Shown here piece by piece: positions 35,398 through 43,678 of a stretch of 64,000 nt of DNA (the first letter of the stretch is position 1; the number at the start of each line of letters is the position of its first letter). This DNA comes from Chitinophaga ginsengisoli (GTDB lineage Bacteria > Bacteroidota > Bacteroidia > Chitinophagales > Chitinophagaceae). The stretch lies in assembly GCF_003014595.1 (NCBI RefSeq), contig NZ_PYGK01000001.1:682001-746000 (forward strand), in the 5' to 3' direction. Made by a program: the position numbers and the translations under genes. Below the pieces are notes generated by a model, which did no database searches, was not told the origin of the DNA, and was given only the letters and a program-made list of their open reading frames with translations.

Positions 35398-36546
35398 ATG
35401 GAAACTTCACATATACTAAACTTTATCAGACGTACTTTTAACGACGCGGAAGGATTTATTCCGCTACATGCACCATTTTTTGGCGGGAAAGAAAAGGAAT
35501 ACGTTACTGATACGATCGACTCTACCTTTGTTTCTTCTGTAGGTGCTTATGTGACACGCTTTGAAGAAATGATGACAGAGATCACCGGCGCCAGGTATGC
35601 CATTGCTACTGTAAATGGTACAACAGCGTTGCATCTGGCACTTGTACTGGCAGGGGTGAAATATGGAGAGGAGGTGATTACACAGTCGCTCACATTCGTG
35701 GCTACTGCCAACGCCATTGCACATGCCGGAGCCATACCTGTTTTTACGGATGTAGATAAAGATACAATGGGATTGTCTCCTGCTGCGTTACAGGCATTTC
35801 TGGAAGAACATGTAATGGTCAATGCAAACGGGGAATGCATTAATAAAACCAGTGGCAGGCGAATAGCAGCTTGCGTTCCAATGCATACGTTTGGTTTCCC
35901 CCTAAGGATCAGTGAACTGGCTGCGGTTTGCAGTAAATATAATATCCCGCTCGTGGAAGACGCTGCGGAGTCATTGGGGAGTTATGTAGGAGACAAGCAT
36001 ACGGGTACTTTCGGTTTGATCGGTACCTTCAGCTTTAATGGAAATAAAACAGTGACTTGTGGGGGCGGCGGAGCTATTGTTACTAATGACGAAGCTATTG
36101 CAAAGAAAGCGAAACATTTATCCACAACAGCAAAGATCCCTCACGCTTACGAATTTGTGCACGATGACATAGGATATAATTATCGTATGCCCAATCTGAA
36201 TGCAGCGCTGGCCTGTGCTCAACTGGAGCAACTGGATGCTATGCTGGCAAATAAACGTGAGCTGGCGGAAATGTATAGTAACTTCTTTCAGGGTTCATCC
36301 GTTTCTTATGTGAAAGAAATGTACGGCACAAAGGCGAATTACTGGCTGAACACGGTCATTTTCCAGGATCATGCACAGCAGCAGGCTTTTCTGAAAGAAA
36401 GTAATGATAATAAAGTGATGACACGCCCGATCTGGCGTTTAATGAACAGGTTACCTATGTATGCCCATTGTCAGCATGGTGATCTTAGTAATGCAGAATG
36501 GCTGGAAGAGCGGGTGGTGAATATACCAAGCAGTGTAAGGAAATGA
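35398..36546 (+). CDS. legC: LegC-like PLP aminotransferase
   Basis: 382-residue DegT/DnrJ/EryC1-family aminotransferase that adds the 4-amino group to the LegB product. DSTFVSSVGAYVTRFEEMM (41-59) is the LegC signature region. NGTTALHLAL, HTFGFPLRI, PLVEDAAESLGS and the PLP lysine in FSFNGNKTVT (Lys217) are in place. Length is normal. The small gap to legB and to the downstream acetyltransferase indicates one transcript. Confidence 0.9.
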   Translation: METSHILNFIRRTFNDAEGFIPLHAPFFGGKEKEYVTDTIDSTFVSSVGAYVTRFEEMMTEITGARYAIATVNGTTALHLALVLAGVKYGEEVITQSLTFVATANAIAHAGAIPVFTDVDKDTMGLSPAALQAFLEEHVMVNANGECINKTSGRRIAACVPMHTFGFPLRISELAAVCSKYNIPLVEDAAESLGSYVGDKHTGTFGLIGTFSFNGNKTVTCGGGGAIVTNDEAIAKKAKHLSTTAKIPHAYEFVHDDIGYNYRMPNLNAALACAQLEQLDAMLANKRELAEMYSNFFQGSSVSYVKEMYGTKANYWLNTVIFQDHAQQQAFLKESNDNKVMTRPIWRLMNRLPMYAHCQHGDLSNAEWLEERVVNIPSSVRK

Positions 36547-36577
36547 AATCGGTGGTAAGCATAATCAAATGTAGAAG

Positions 36578-37225
36578 ATGTCCCCGGAAATGACCAGAAA
36601 AATATTTCTTTACGGCGCTGGCGGTCATGCAAAAGTGATACTGGAACTGCTGGAAGTAAACGAGCGCCGTTGTGCCGGTATCTACGACGAGTATGGCGCT
36701 GCAACACAGTTGTTGGGTTACCCGGTGTCTGGTAATCTAAATGATGACTATAAGGCGGCTGATTCGGCTATGATCATAGCAGTAGGGAATAATGCTGTGC
36801 GCAGGAAACTTGCTAGGAAGCTATCAGCTAATTGGGCTACCGTTATTCACCCATCTGCCAATATATCTTCCCGTTGTACAATCGGCAACGGAACAGTGGT
36901 GATGGCTGGTGTAAGTGTCAATAGTGAAGTACGGATCGGTGATCATGTAATTATTAATACCAATTGTTCTGTTGATCATGATTGTGTGTTGGCCAATTAC
37001 GTACATATTTCTCCCAATGTCGCTCTTGCAGGTAATGTTCAGGTGGGGGAAGGAACACATGTAGGCATAGGGGCAACAATAATACAAGGTATTAAGATAG
37101 GAAAATGGGCAACTATTGGTGCGGGATCGGTCATTATAAGAGATGTACCTGATTATGCAGTAGTGGTAGGAAATCCGGGAAGGATCCTCCGGATGAATGA
37201 ACCAGAAGATGTTGCCGGAAAATAA
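36578..37225 (+). CDS. NeuD/PglD-family sugar acetyltransferase
   Basis: 215-residue hexapeptide-repeat acyltransferase. The N-terminal nucleotide-sugar-binding fold is KIFLYGAGGHAKVILELLE; left-handed beta-helix repeats run from ~95 to 195 (SRCTIGNGTVVMAGVSVNSE, VALAGNVQVGEGTHVGIG). The catalytic His is in SVDHDCVLANYVHISP, and the end is VVGNPGRIL. No GNAT-type LegH is present in the cluster, so this protein most likely acetylates the 4-amino sugar made by LegC; that is inference from the gap in the pathway. Sialic-acid O-acetylation is the alternative. Two starts are possible, 36578 and 36590. Confidence 0.85.
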   Translation: MSPEMTRKIFLYGAGGHAKVILELLEVNERRCAGIYDEYGAATQLLGYPVSGNLNDDYKAADSAMIIAVGNNAVRRKLARKLSANWATVIHPSANISSRCTIGNGTVVMAGVSVNSEVRIGDHVIINTNCSVDHDCVLANYVHISPNVALAGNVQVGEGTHVGIGATIIQGIKIGKWATIGAGSVIIRDVPDYAVVVGNPGRILRMNEPEDVAGK

Positions 37226-37254
37226 AAGAGGATCACAACTAACTTGGAACAAAC

Positions 37255-38259
37255 ATGGAGAAAGTATTCATAATAGCGGAGGCAGGAGTAAATCATAACG
37301 GTGATATGACGCTTGCCAAACAGCTGATCGATATTGCAGCAGATGCAAAGGCAGATGCAGTGAAGTTTCAGACATTCATTGCTGAAAAGCTGGTGTCAAA
37401 ATTTGCGGAAAAAGCGGCATATCAGAAAGCAAGCACTGATGCAGCAGAAAACCAGCTGAATATGATCAGGCGGTTAGAGCTGAAGTTTGATCAGTTTGAA
37501 GAGTTGAGGAATTATGCTGACAGTAAGCATATTATGTTTCTTTCCACGCCATTTGATTTCCCAAGTATCGATTTTCTGAAATCCCTGGGCATGACCTATG
37601 GCAAGATCCCCTCAGGAGAACTGACCAACATGCCTTACCTGATAAAGATGGCGAAGAGCTTTGAACAGCTCATCGTATCGACCGGGATGTCTGAAATGTC
37701 TGAAATTCATGCTGCATTGAAAGTGTTGCAGGACCATGGCGCGAAGAAGGAGAATATTGTAGTATTACATTGTAATACGGAATATCCTACTCCTTTTGAA
37801 GATGCCAATCTCAAGGCAATGCAAAGCATTGAAAAAGAGTTCAACATCAGGATAGGATATTCTGACCATACCCCTGGTATTGAGGCGCCTGTGGCTGCAG
37901 TCGCATTGGGAGCTACTGTGATAGAGAAACACTACACAATAGACAAAACGATGGAAGGGCCTGACCATGCCGCATCTCTTGATCCACAGGAACTGAAAGC
38001 AATGGTAAGTGCTATCCGGAACACGGAAAAAGCATTAGGTAGCGGCGAAAAGACACCTTCAAAATCAGAAACAAAGAATAAAACGATTGCGAGGAAAAGT
38101 ATAGTGGCGGCTAGGGATATAAAGGCGGGAGAAGTACTGACAGAGGACAATATAACAGTAAAGCGACCTGGAAATGGGATCAGCCCGATGTTGTGGTATG
38201 ATGTATTAGGCAAGAAAGCCGGAAGGGATTTTCAGACAGATGAGTTGATAGAGCTATGA
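37255..38259 (+). CDS. N,N'-diacetyllegionaminate synthase (NeuB/LegI family)
   Basis: 334-residue NeuB-type synthase condensing phosphoenolpyruvate with a 6-deoxy-diacetamido-hexose to a nonulosonic acid. Seen: FIIAEAGVNHNGD (residues 5-17), DAVKFQTF, PSGELTNMPYL, VSTGMSEMSEI, HCNTEYPTP, IGYSDHTPGIEAPVAAVALG, EKHYT(ID), PDHAASLDP. A C-terminal SAF/antifreeze-like domain covers ~275-334 (RKSIVAARDIKAGEVLTEDN). Partnering with LegB and LegC favours legionaminate over Neu5Ac. Its stop overlaps the next start (ATGA). Confidence 0.92.
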   Translation: MEKVFIIAEAGVNHNGDMTLAKQLIDIAADAKADAVKFQTFIAEKLVSKFAEKAAYQKASTDAAENQLNMIRRLELKFDQFEELRNYADSKHIMFLSTPFDFPSIDFLKSLGMTYGKIPSGELTNMPYLIKMAKSFEQLIVSTGMSEMSEIHAALKVLQDHGAKKENIVVLHCNTEYPTPFEDANLKAMQSIEKEFNIRIGYSDHTPGIEAPVAAVALGATVIEKHYTIDKTMEGPDHAASLDPQELKAMVSAIRNTEKALGSGEKTPSKSETKNKTIARKSIVAARDIKAGEVLTEDNITVKRPGNGISPMLWYDVLGKKAGRDFQTDELIEL

Positions 38260-39413
38260 TAAGAAAGATCTGTATAGTGACGGGCACCCGCGCTGAATAC
38301 GGGCTACTGTTACCGCTGATGAAAGCTATCAGGGAACGGAAAGACCTTCAATTGCAGTTGTTGGTAACCGGGATGCATCTTTCTCCGGAATTTGGTCTTA
38401 CGTACAAGCAGATCGAAGCAGATGGATTTCACATTGATGTGAAGGTAGATATGCTGTTATCAAGCGATACTGCAGCAGGCGTTACAAAGTCCACCGGATT
38501 GGGAATGATCGGTTTTGCAGATGCCTTTAACGCCTTGCAACCCCATTGGGTAGTGATACTCGGCGACAGGTTTGAAGCTTTTGCTGCGGCAACTGCTGCT
38601 TATATTGCGCAGCTACCTATTATTCACCTCAATGGAGGGGAAACCACAGAAGGTGCTATGGATGAAGCATTTCGTCATGCTATCACCAAGATGTCCTATC
38701 TGCATTTTACTGCAACAGAGACTTACAGGAAGAGAGTGATACAACTTGGAGAAGCGCCGGAAAGAGTGTTTAACGTCGGTGCAATCGGTATAGACAGTAT
38801 TATGCACCTGCCCCGGATGACCCAACAGGAACTAGAGGAAAATCTGGGTATTGATCTGTCTCAGCCTACGGTGCTGGTCACATATCATCCGGTCACGCTG
38901 GAGAAGAACAGTGCGGCAGACCAGTTTGCTGCGTTAGTCCGTGCATTGATTGACACCGAAGGGCTTCAGATCGTGATCACCTATCCTAATGCAGATACCG
39001 ACGGAAGAGTGATTATTGATCAGATAAAAGAGCTGGAAAAGCAATACCGCAGTCGTATTTATGCTTTCCCTTCGCTCGGTCAGAAACGTTATTTGTCGTT
39101 AATACCATACGTAAAGGCGGTGGTAGGTAATTCTTCAAGTGGTATTATTGAAGTACCTTCTTTCAGGATCCCTACGTTAAATATAGGAGACAGGCAGGGT
39201 GGGCGTATGGCAGCAGAAAGCGTTATCCAGGTAGCGCCAGATGAAGCTTCCATAAAACAGGGATTGAAAAAAGCACTGTCATCGGAATTCCGGGAGTTCT
39301 GCCGGCAGGTAAATAATCCTTACGGCGATGGGCAGACAACTGGTAAGATTATTGATAAGCTGGGTCAGTTTATTGAAATCAAAAACATTAAGAAGAAATT
39401 TTACGATCTGTAA
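38256..39413 (+). CDS. UDP-N,N'-diacetylbacillosamine 2-epimerase (NeuC/LegG family)
   Basis: 385-residue hydrolysing 2-epimerase that releases the manno-configured sugar for NeuB. Features: ICIVTGTRAEYGLLLPLMKA (5-24), GDRFEAFAAATAAY, HLNGGETTEGAMDEAFRHAI (catalytic region), VTYHPVTLE, and GNSSSGIIEVPSFRIPTLNI near the C-terminus. Four-base overlap with neuB upstream and a TAAATG junction downstream show tight coupling. Confidence 0.92.
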   Translation: MIRKICIVTGTRAEYGLLLPLMKAIRERKDLQLQLLVTGMHLSPEFGLTYKQIEADGFHIDVKVDMLLSSDTAAGVTKSTGLGMIGFADAFNALQPHWVVILGDRFEAFAAATAAYIAQLPIIHLNGGETTEGAMDEAFRHAITKMSYLHFTATETYRKRVIQLGEAPERVFNVGAIGIDSIMHLPRMTQQELEENLGIDLSQPTVLVTYHPVTLEKNSAADQFAALVRALIDTEGLQIVITYPNADTDGRVIIDQIKELEKQYRSRIYAFPSLGQKRYLSLIPYVKAVVGNSSSGIIEVPSFRIPTLNIGDRQGGRMAAESVIQVAPDEASIKQGLKKALSSEFREFCRQVNNPYGDGQTTGKIIDKLGQFIEIKNIKKKFYDL

Positions 39414-40466
39414 ATGAAGAACTGGGAACGTTATATCATCAATAGCAATGCTAATATTAAAGATGCTTTAAAGCAGCTGGACCAACTTGGCCTGGTGAAC
39501 GGCGTATTGTTCATTGCTGACGAAAAAGGTTGTTTACTGGGCTCTATCACAGATGGAGATATCAGAAGAGGCTTGCTGCAGGATGTGAATGTAAATGATC
39601 CCATTAATAAAGCTGGTCACTATCCCTGCAAGTTTGTTTTCTCATTTCAACCAACCTCCCAGGAGTTGAAAGCGTTCAAGGAGCGCAACTTGCGCTTTAT
39701 TCCGGTAGTGAATGAAGAAATGAACATTCTTGGTATTCTTGACCTGGAGCATCTGAGAAGAACAATACCGGTAGAAGCGGTATTGATGGCCGGTGGGAAA
39801 GGCCAGCGCTTGCTTCCCCTGACAGAAGATACGCCTAAACCATTGCTGAAAGTTGGCCCAAAACCAATAATAGAACACAACATAGATCGCCTTATCAACC
39901 ATGGAGTTGATAATATATATCTCAGCATCAACTACCTGGGACATAAGATCAGGGATTATTTTGGTGACGGATATGCAAAGGGCGCTACCATCAATTATAT
40001 AGAAGAAGACTTCCCAATGGGAACAATCGGTGCGGCAAAGAAGGTGAAGAACTATAGTAAGGAACATCTGTTGATCATGAATTCAGATATCCTGACTGAT
40101 ATTGACTTCCATGAATTCTACAATGATTTCATTGAACAGAATGCAGACATGTCAGTAGCTGCTATCAGCTATCATGTAGACATCCCATACGCAGTCATGG
40201 AGACAGATGAACACAACAGGATCGCTTCATTGAAGGAGAAACCAAGGTATACTTACTATTCAAATGCCGGTATTTACCTGATGAAGAGTGAAATGCTGGA
40301 ACATGTTCCGCATAATGAGTTTTTTAATGTGACGGACTTAATAGAAGAGCTGATTGGGAAAGGCAAAAAGCTGATCACCTTTCCTATTCTTGGTTATTGG
40401 TTGGACATTGGAAGAATGGATGATTACAAAAAAGCGCAGGAGGATATTAAGCACTTAAATCTATGA
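39414..40466 (+). CDS. CBS-domain nucleotidyltransferase, PtmE-like
   Basis: 350-residue fusion: an N-terminal CBS pair (~8-118; GSITDGDIRRGLL, RFIPVVNEEMNILGILDLEH) followed by a sugar nucleotidyltransferase domain (~123-350; VLMAGGKGQRLLPLTEDTPK, PLLKVGPKPIIEHNI, MGTIGAAK, MNSDILTDIDF). This order matches PtmE of the Campylobacter legionaminic pathway, which makes a GDP-activated amino sugar. It suggests the GDP-linked version of the route here, which is inference. The start ATG follows the NeuC stop directly. Confidence 0.87.
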   Translation: MKNWERYIINSNANIKDALKQLDQLGLVNGVLFIADEKGCLLGSITDGDIRRGLLQDVNVNDPINKAGHYPCKFVFSFQPTSQELKAFKERNLRFIPVVNEEMNILGILDLEHLRRTIPVEAVLMAGGKGQRLLPLTEDTPKPLLKVGPKPIIEHNIDRLINHGVDNIYLSINYLGHKIRDYFGDGYAKGATINYIEEDFPMGTIGAAKKVKNYSKEHLLIMNSDILTDIDFHEFYNDFIEQNADMSVAAISYHVDIPYAVMETDEHNRIASLKEKPRYTYYSNAGIYLMKSEMLEHVPHNEFFNVTDLIEELIGKGKKLITFPILGYWLDIGRMDDYKKAQEDIKHLNL

Positions 40467-40476
40467 TGTTTATCCG

Positions 40477-41166
40477 ATGAAAACATTATTTCTTATTCCA
40501 GCGCGGGGAGGGTCCAAAGGAGTGCCTGGAAAGAATATCAAGTCCCTAGGAGGAAAGCCATTGATCAACTATGCCATAGATGCTGTGAAGCCTTTAACAG
40601 CAATAGAGAACATCTGCATTTCCACCGATGCGGAAGATATTAAAGCCGTGGTGGAAGCAAATGGGGTAAGTGTTCCGTTTTTACGGCCGGCCTACCTGGC
40701 GGAAGATAATTCCGGTACTTATGAAGTATGTCTTCATGCGATAGAGTTTTACGAAAAACAAGGACGTTTTTTTGATGTACTTGTCATATTGCAGCCAACA
40801 AGCCCCTTTAGAACTACAGACAATATCCGTGAAGCGTTGCAGGCCTTCAGCCCAGACCTGGATATGGTTGTATCAGTAAAAGAAACAAAAGCTAACCCTT
40901 ACACCGTTTTATTTGAAGAGGACAGTGACGGATACCTTGTTAAATCAAAGCAGGGCAATTTTATAAGACGGCAGGATTGCCCCCGGGTATGGGAATATAA
41001 CGGAGCTATTTATGTAATAAATATAGAGTCATTAAAACGCAGCCCTCTTAACCAGTTTAAGAAAATAAGAAAATATATTATGGAAGAGGCTGAGTCAGTA
41101 GATATAGACACTCCATTGGATTGGGAATTCTCAGAGTTTTTAATAAGCAAAAAAACATTCCTATAA
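40477..41166 (+). CDS. CMP-nonulosonate cytidylyltransferase (LegF/NeuA family)
   Basis: 229-residue CMP-sugar synthetase activating the nonulosonic acid. P-loop-like nucleotide motif FLIPARGGSKGVPGKNIKSL (4-23), STDAEDI, LQPTSPFRT (with S/T-P-F-R), and a late acidic site (ESVDIDTPLDWEFSEFL). Pathway context points to CMP-legionaminate. Length is typical. It is the last of the seven contiguous nonulosonate genes. Confidence 0.9.
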   Translation: MKTLFLIPARGGSKGVPGKNIKSLGGKPLINYAIDAVKPLTAIENICISTDAEDIKAVVEANGVSVPFLRPAYLAEDNSGTYEVCLHAIEFYEKQGRFFDVLVILQPTSPFRTTDNIREALQAFSPDLDMVVSVKETKANPYTVLFEEDSDGYLVKSKQGNFIRRQDCPRVWEYNGAIYVINIESLKRSPLNQFKKIRKYIMEEAESVDIDTPLDWEFSEFLISKKTFL

Positions 41167-41183
41167 ATGCCATCTTTTATACT

Positions 41184-42383
41184 ATGAAACTTAGAAGCTT
41201 TTTACCTTCGATCAAGTCCATTTCTCCCACCTGCCAGGCATTATTATTTATAACTGTACTGACATTCACAACAGCATGCACCAAAGAGAACAATCAAAAG
41301 TTCTATGAGGATATCCAGGATTCACCGCTGTTTGATTCAGACATTAAGCTCATTGGAGGTGTTACTGAAATGCCCGTTAAGAGCCAGGCACTATTCGTGC
41401 CGGACAATGTAAAATCAGGCGCATACGCATATGCGTCAGTAATCAGGCTGAATGACAGCTCATTGATGATTGCATGTACGCGTTATCAGCCCAACGGGTT
41501 TGATGACTTCATGCATTCAGATATTGTAGCCCGAAAGAGTACGGACAACGGTAAAACCTGGGCTCCGGAATTCGTGTTACAGGAAAATATAGCTACAATC
41601 AACACCATGAATCCTAATTTACTAAGGATCGGTGCCAAGAAGCTGTTGCTGATTTTCACGGTAAAGCACAGTGATGCAAAAATTGATCTTTATATCAAGG
41701 AGTCCCAGGATAATGGTGAAACCTGGGGAGATCCAAGAATGATCAACACCACCCAGGGCTATCACATTTTGAATAATGACAGGGCGATTATTAATAACAA
41801 GAGAATTATTCTTCCTGTCGCCTTTGCAAAGAACATTTCAAAAGAGTTCGACCAGCAGGTAGTTTTTTGTTACTATTCTGATGACATGGGGAAGACCTGG
41901 TTAAAGTCTAAGTATCTAAAGACCTATTTTGCGCTGATGGAACCAGGAGTGACTGCTATAGATAAAAACGGAACGCTCAAAATGAATATACGTACCAGAC
42001 AAGGGTTTATTTACTTCTCCAAAAGCACGGACAATGGAGCAACATGGAGCGGTCTCTATAAGTCCGGTATCAATACGCCGGAATCTCCACAGGTTGTAAA
42101 AAGCTTAAACCGTACGGACTCTCTTATTATGATCTGGAACAACGCTGTTTATACACCAGGCACCAATAACAGGAATCCACTTACATTTGCGTACAGCATA
42201 ACCGGGGGCAATGAGTGGTTGAATCCTACTAATCTACGTAGTAACAGGGATCTGAACTATTTATATCCTACTATATACAATGATCGTCACGATACTGTTT
42301 TTGTGACATATGCAATAAGAGATAACTCTTATAAGCCGATCGTTTATTTTGACAAATTGTCTTTGAAGAATCTGATTAAATAG
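41184..42383 (+). CDS. BNR-repeat (sialidase-like) lipoprotein
   Basis: 399-residue predicted lipoprotein: hydrophobic N-terminus (CQALLFITVLTFTTAC) with lipobox TTAC, so the start is ATG 41184 rather than the GTG/ATG-type starts inside legF. Four Asp-box (BNR) motifs are plain: STDNGKTW, SQDNGETW, SDDMGKTW and STDNGATW, giving a six-bladed propeller as in exo-alpha-sialidases (GH33). ASVIRLNDSSLMIACTRYQ could hold the first arginine of a sialidase triad. The nucleophile Tyr/Glu pair is not assignable by eye. It lies inside a nonulosonate capsule cluster, so trimming or binding of the glycan is likely. Confidence 0.8.
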   Translation: MKLRSFLPSIKSISPTCQALLFITVLTFTTACTKENNQKFYEDIQDSPLFDSDIKLIGGVTEMPVKSQALFVPDNVKSGAYAYASVIRLNDSSLMIACTRYQPNGFDDFMHSDIVARKSTDNGKTWAPEFVLQENIATINTMNPNLLRIGAKKLLLIFTVKHSDAKIDLYIKESQDNGETWGDPRMINTTQGYHILNNDRAIINNKRIILPVAFAKNISKEFDQQVVFCYYSDDMGKTWLKSKYLKTYFALMEPGVTAIDKNGTLKMNIRTRQGFIYFSKSTDNGATWSGLYKSGINTPESPQVVKSLNRTDSLIMIWNNAVYTPGTNNRNPLTFAYSITGGNEWLNPTNLRSNRDLNYLYPTIYNDRHDTVFVTYAIRDNSYKPIVYFDKLSLKNLIK

Positions 42384-42391
42384 TTGTGAAC

Positions 42392-43678
42392 ATGAAATTG
42401 GTCAGTAAGAATATAATTAAACATCCTTTATTTCAGAAAAGTATTATTTATACGATTACTGACGCAATTAATAAGGCAATTCCTTTTTTATTACTTCCTT
42501 TCCTGACGCATTATTTGTCGCCTGCAGATTACGGTGTTGTATCGAATTATAACGTTTATATTTCTGTCCTGCTCATTTTTGTAGGGCTGAATTTAAATGG
42601 CGCAATGGCGGCAAACTTCTATCACTACTCAAAGGAAGAAATAGCCGAATATATCAGCAGTATATTTATTATTATCTTTTGCGCCACAGTTATTGTTGGG
42701 CTAATAGTGGGGGTAACTGCAGGCTACGTTTCTTCGTTAACGACCATAGCGCCGTTATTCCTGTTCGTAGGTGTGCTTGTTGCAGCAAGCCAGGGAGGAA
42801 CTGCCATCAACCTTGATCTTTGGCGGCTGGAAGAGAAACCACTCGCGTTTGGCGGGTACCAGATTGCACAAAGCGCTATTAATATTTGTCTTACTGTTTT
42901 CTTCCTGGCCTATATGCGGCTGGGAGCGGATGGTCGTATCGGCGCAATGATTATTACTTCCGTGCTTTTTTTTATAGTCAGTATGTTTGTGTTGTTCAAG
43001 CGTGGCTATTTAAAACTCAGCATCAACAAGAAGTATATGAGAGATGCGCTGGCCTTTGGCTTGCCAATGATCCCTCATACATTAGGTATATGGATCCGCA
43101 CAGGTATTGACAGGATATATATAACTAAATTTTACGGCGTAGCTGAAGCCGGTCTTTATTCAACGGGATTTCAGTTTGGCCTGTTGCTGTCCTTTCTTGT
43201 AATGGCTTTCCACAATGCATATGTGCCGTATGTCTATAAATTACTGGCAAGCAATCAACCTGAGCAAAAAGGCAAGCTTGTTAAATTTACTTACATATAT
43301 ATGCTGGCTGTGCTGTTACTGGCGCTGGTCTTTTCGTTCATATCCTATTTCATCGTGTATCATTTCCTCTCAGTACGTTACCTTGAATCAGCCAAATATA
43401 TAGGCTGGGCTATGTTCACGCAGGCTTTCCAGGGAATGTACCTGATAGTGGGGATTTATATATTTTATTCAAAGAAGACAGCGAAGCTGGCAATAGTCAC
43501 CTCTTCATTGTCTATTCTGCAATTGATATTGTCTTACCTGCTGGTGAAATACATTGGTCCGATTGGCGCTGCTTATTCGAGTTTCATCGTGTGCGTGGTA
43601 AATTTTATTGTGGTGTGGTATCTGAGTGTTCACGTTTATGCGATGCCCTGGTTTAATTTCAAGAAGATTAAGGTATGA
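42392..43678 (+). CDS. wzx: Wzx-type polysaccharide flippase
   Basis: ~428-residue MOP-superfamily membrane protein with 12 or so predicted helices; moves lipid-linked repeat units across the inner membrane. Near the N-terminus AIPFLLLPFLTHYLSPADYG is the classic Wzx/polysaccharide biosynthesis protein pattern, followed by VVSNYNVYISVLLIFVGLNL. LRLGADGRIGAMIITSVLFF and GLPMIPHTLGIWIRTGIDRI follow later. Start ATG 42392; a GTG six bases upstream is possible. It overlaps the next gene by four bases. Confidence 0.9.
   Translation: MKLVSKNIIKHPLFQKSIIYTITDAINKAIPFLLLPFLTHYLSPADYGVVSNYNVYISVLLIFVGLNLNGAMAANFYHYSKEEIAEYISSIFIIIFCATVIVGLIVGVTAGYVSSLTTIAPLFLFVGVLVAASQGGTAINLDLWRLEEKPLAFGGYQIAQSAINICLTVFFLAYMRLGADGRIGAMIITSVLFFIVSMFVLFKRGYLKLSINKKYMRDALAFGLPMIPHTLGIWIRTGIDRIYITKFYGVAEAGLYSTGFQFGLLLSFLVMAFHNAYVPYVYKLLASNQPEQKGKLVKFTYIYMLAVLLLALVFSFISYFIVYHFLSVRYLESAKYIGWAMFTQAFQGMYLIVGIYIFYSKKTAKLAIVTSSLSILQLILSYLLVKYIGPIGAAYSSFIVCVVNFIVVWYLSVHVYAMPWFNFKKIKV

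Noticed and set aside
41121..41184. Extension of the BNR lipoprotein into the end of legF
   Set aside because: The extension would place 21 residues before the lipoprotein signal peptide; ATG 41184 gives a normal signal and lipobox.
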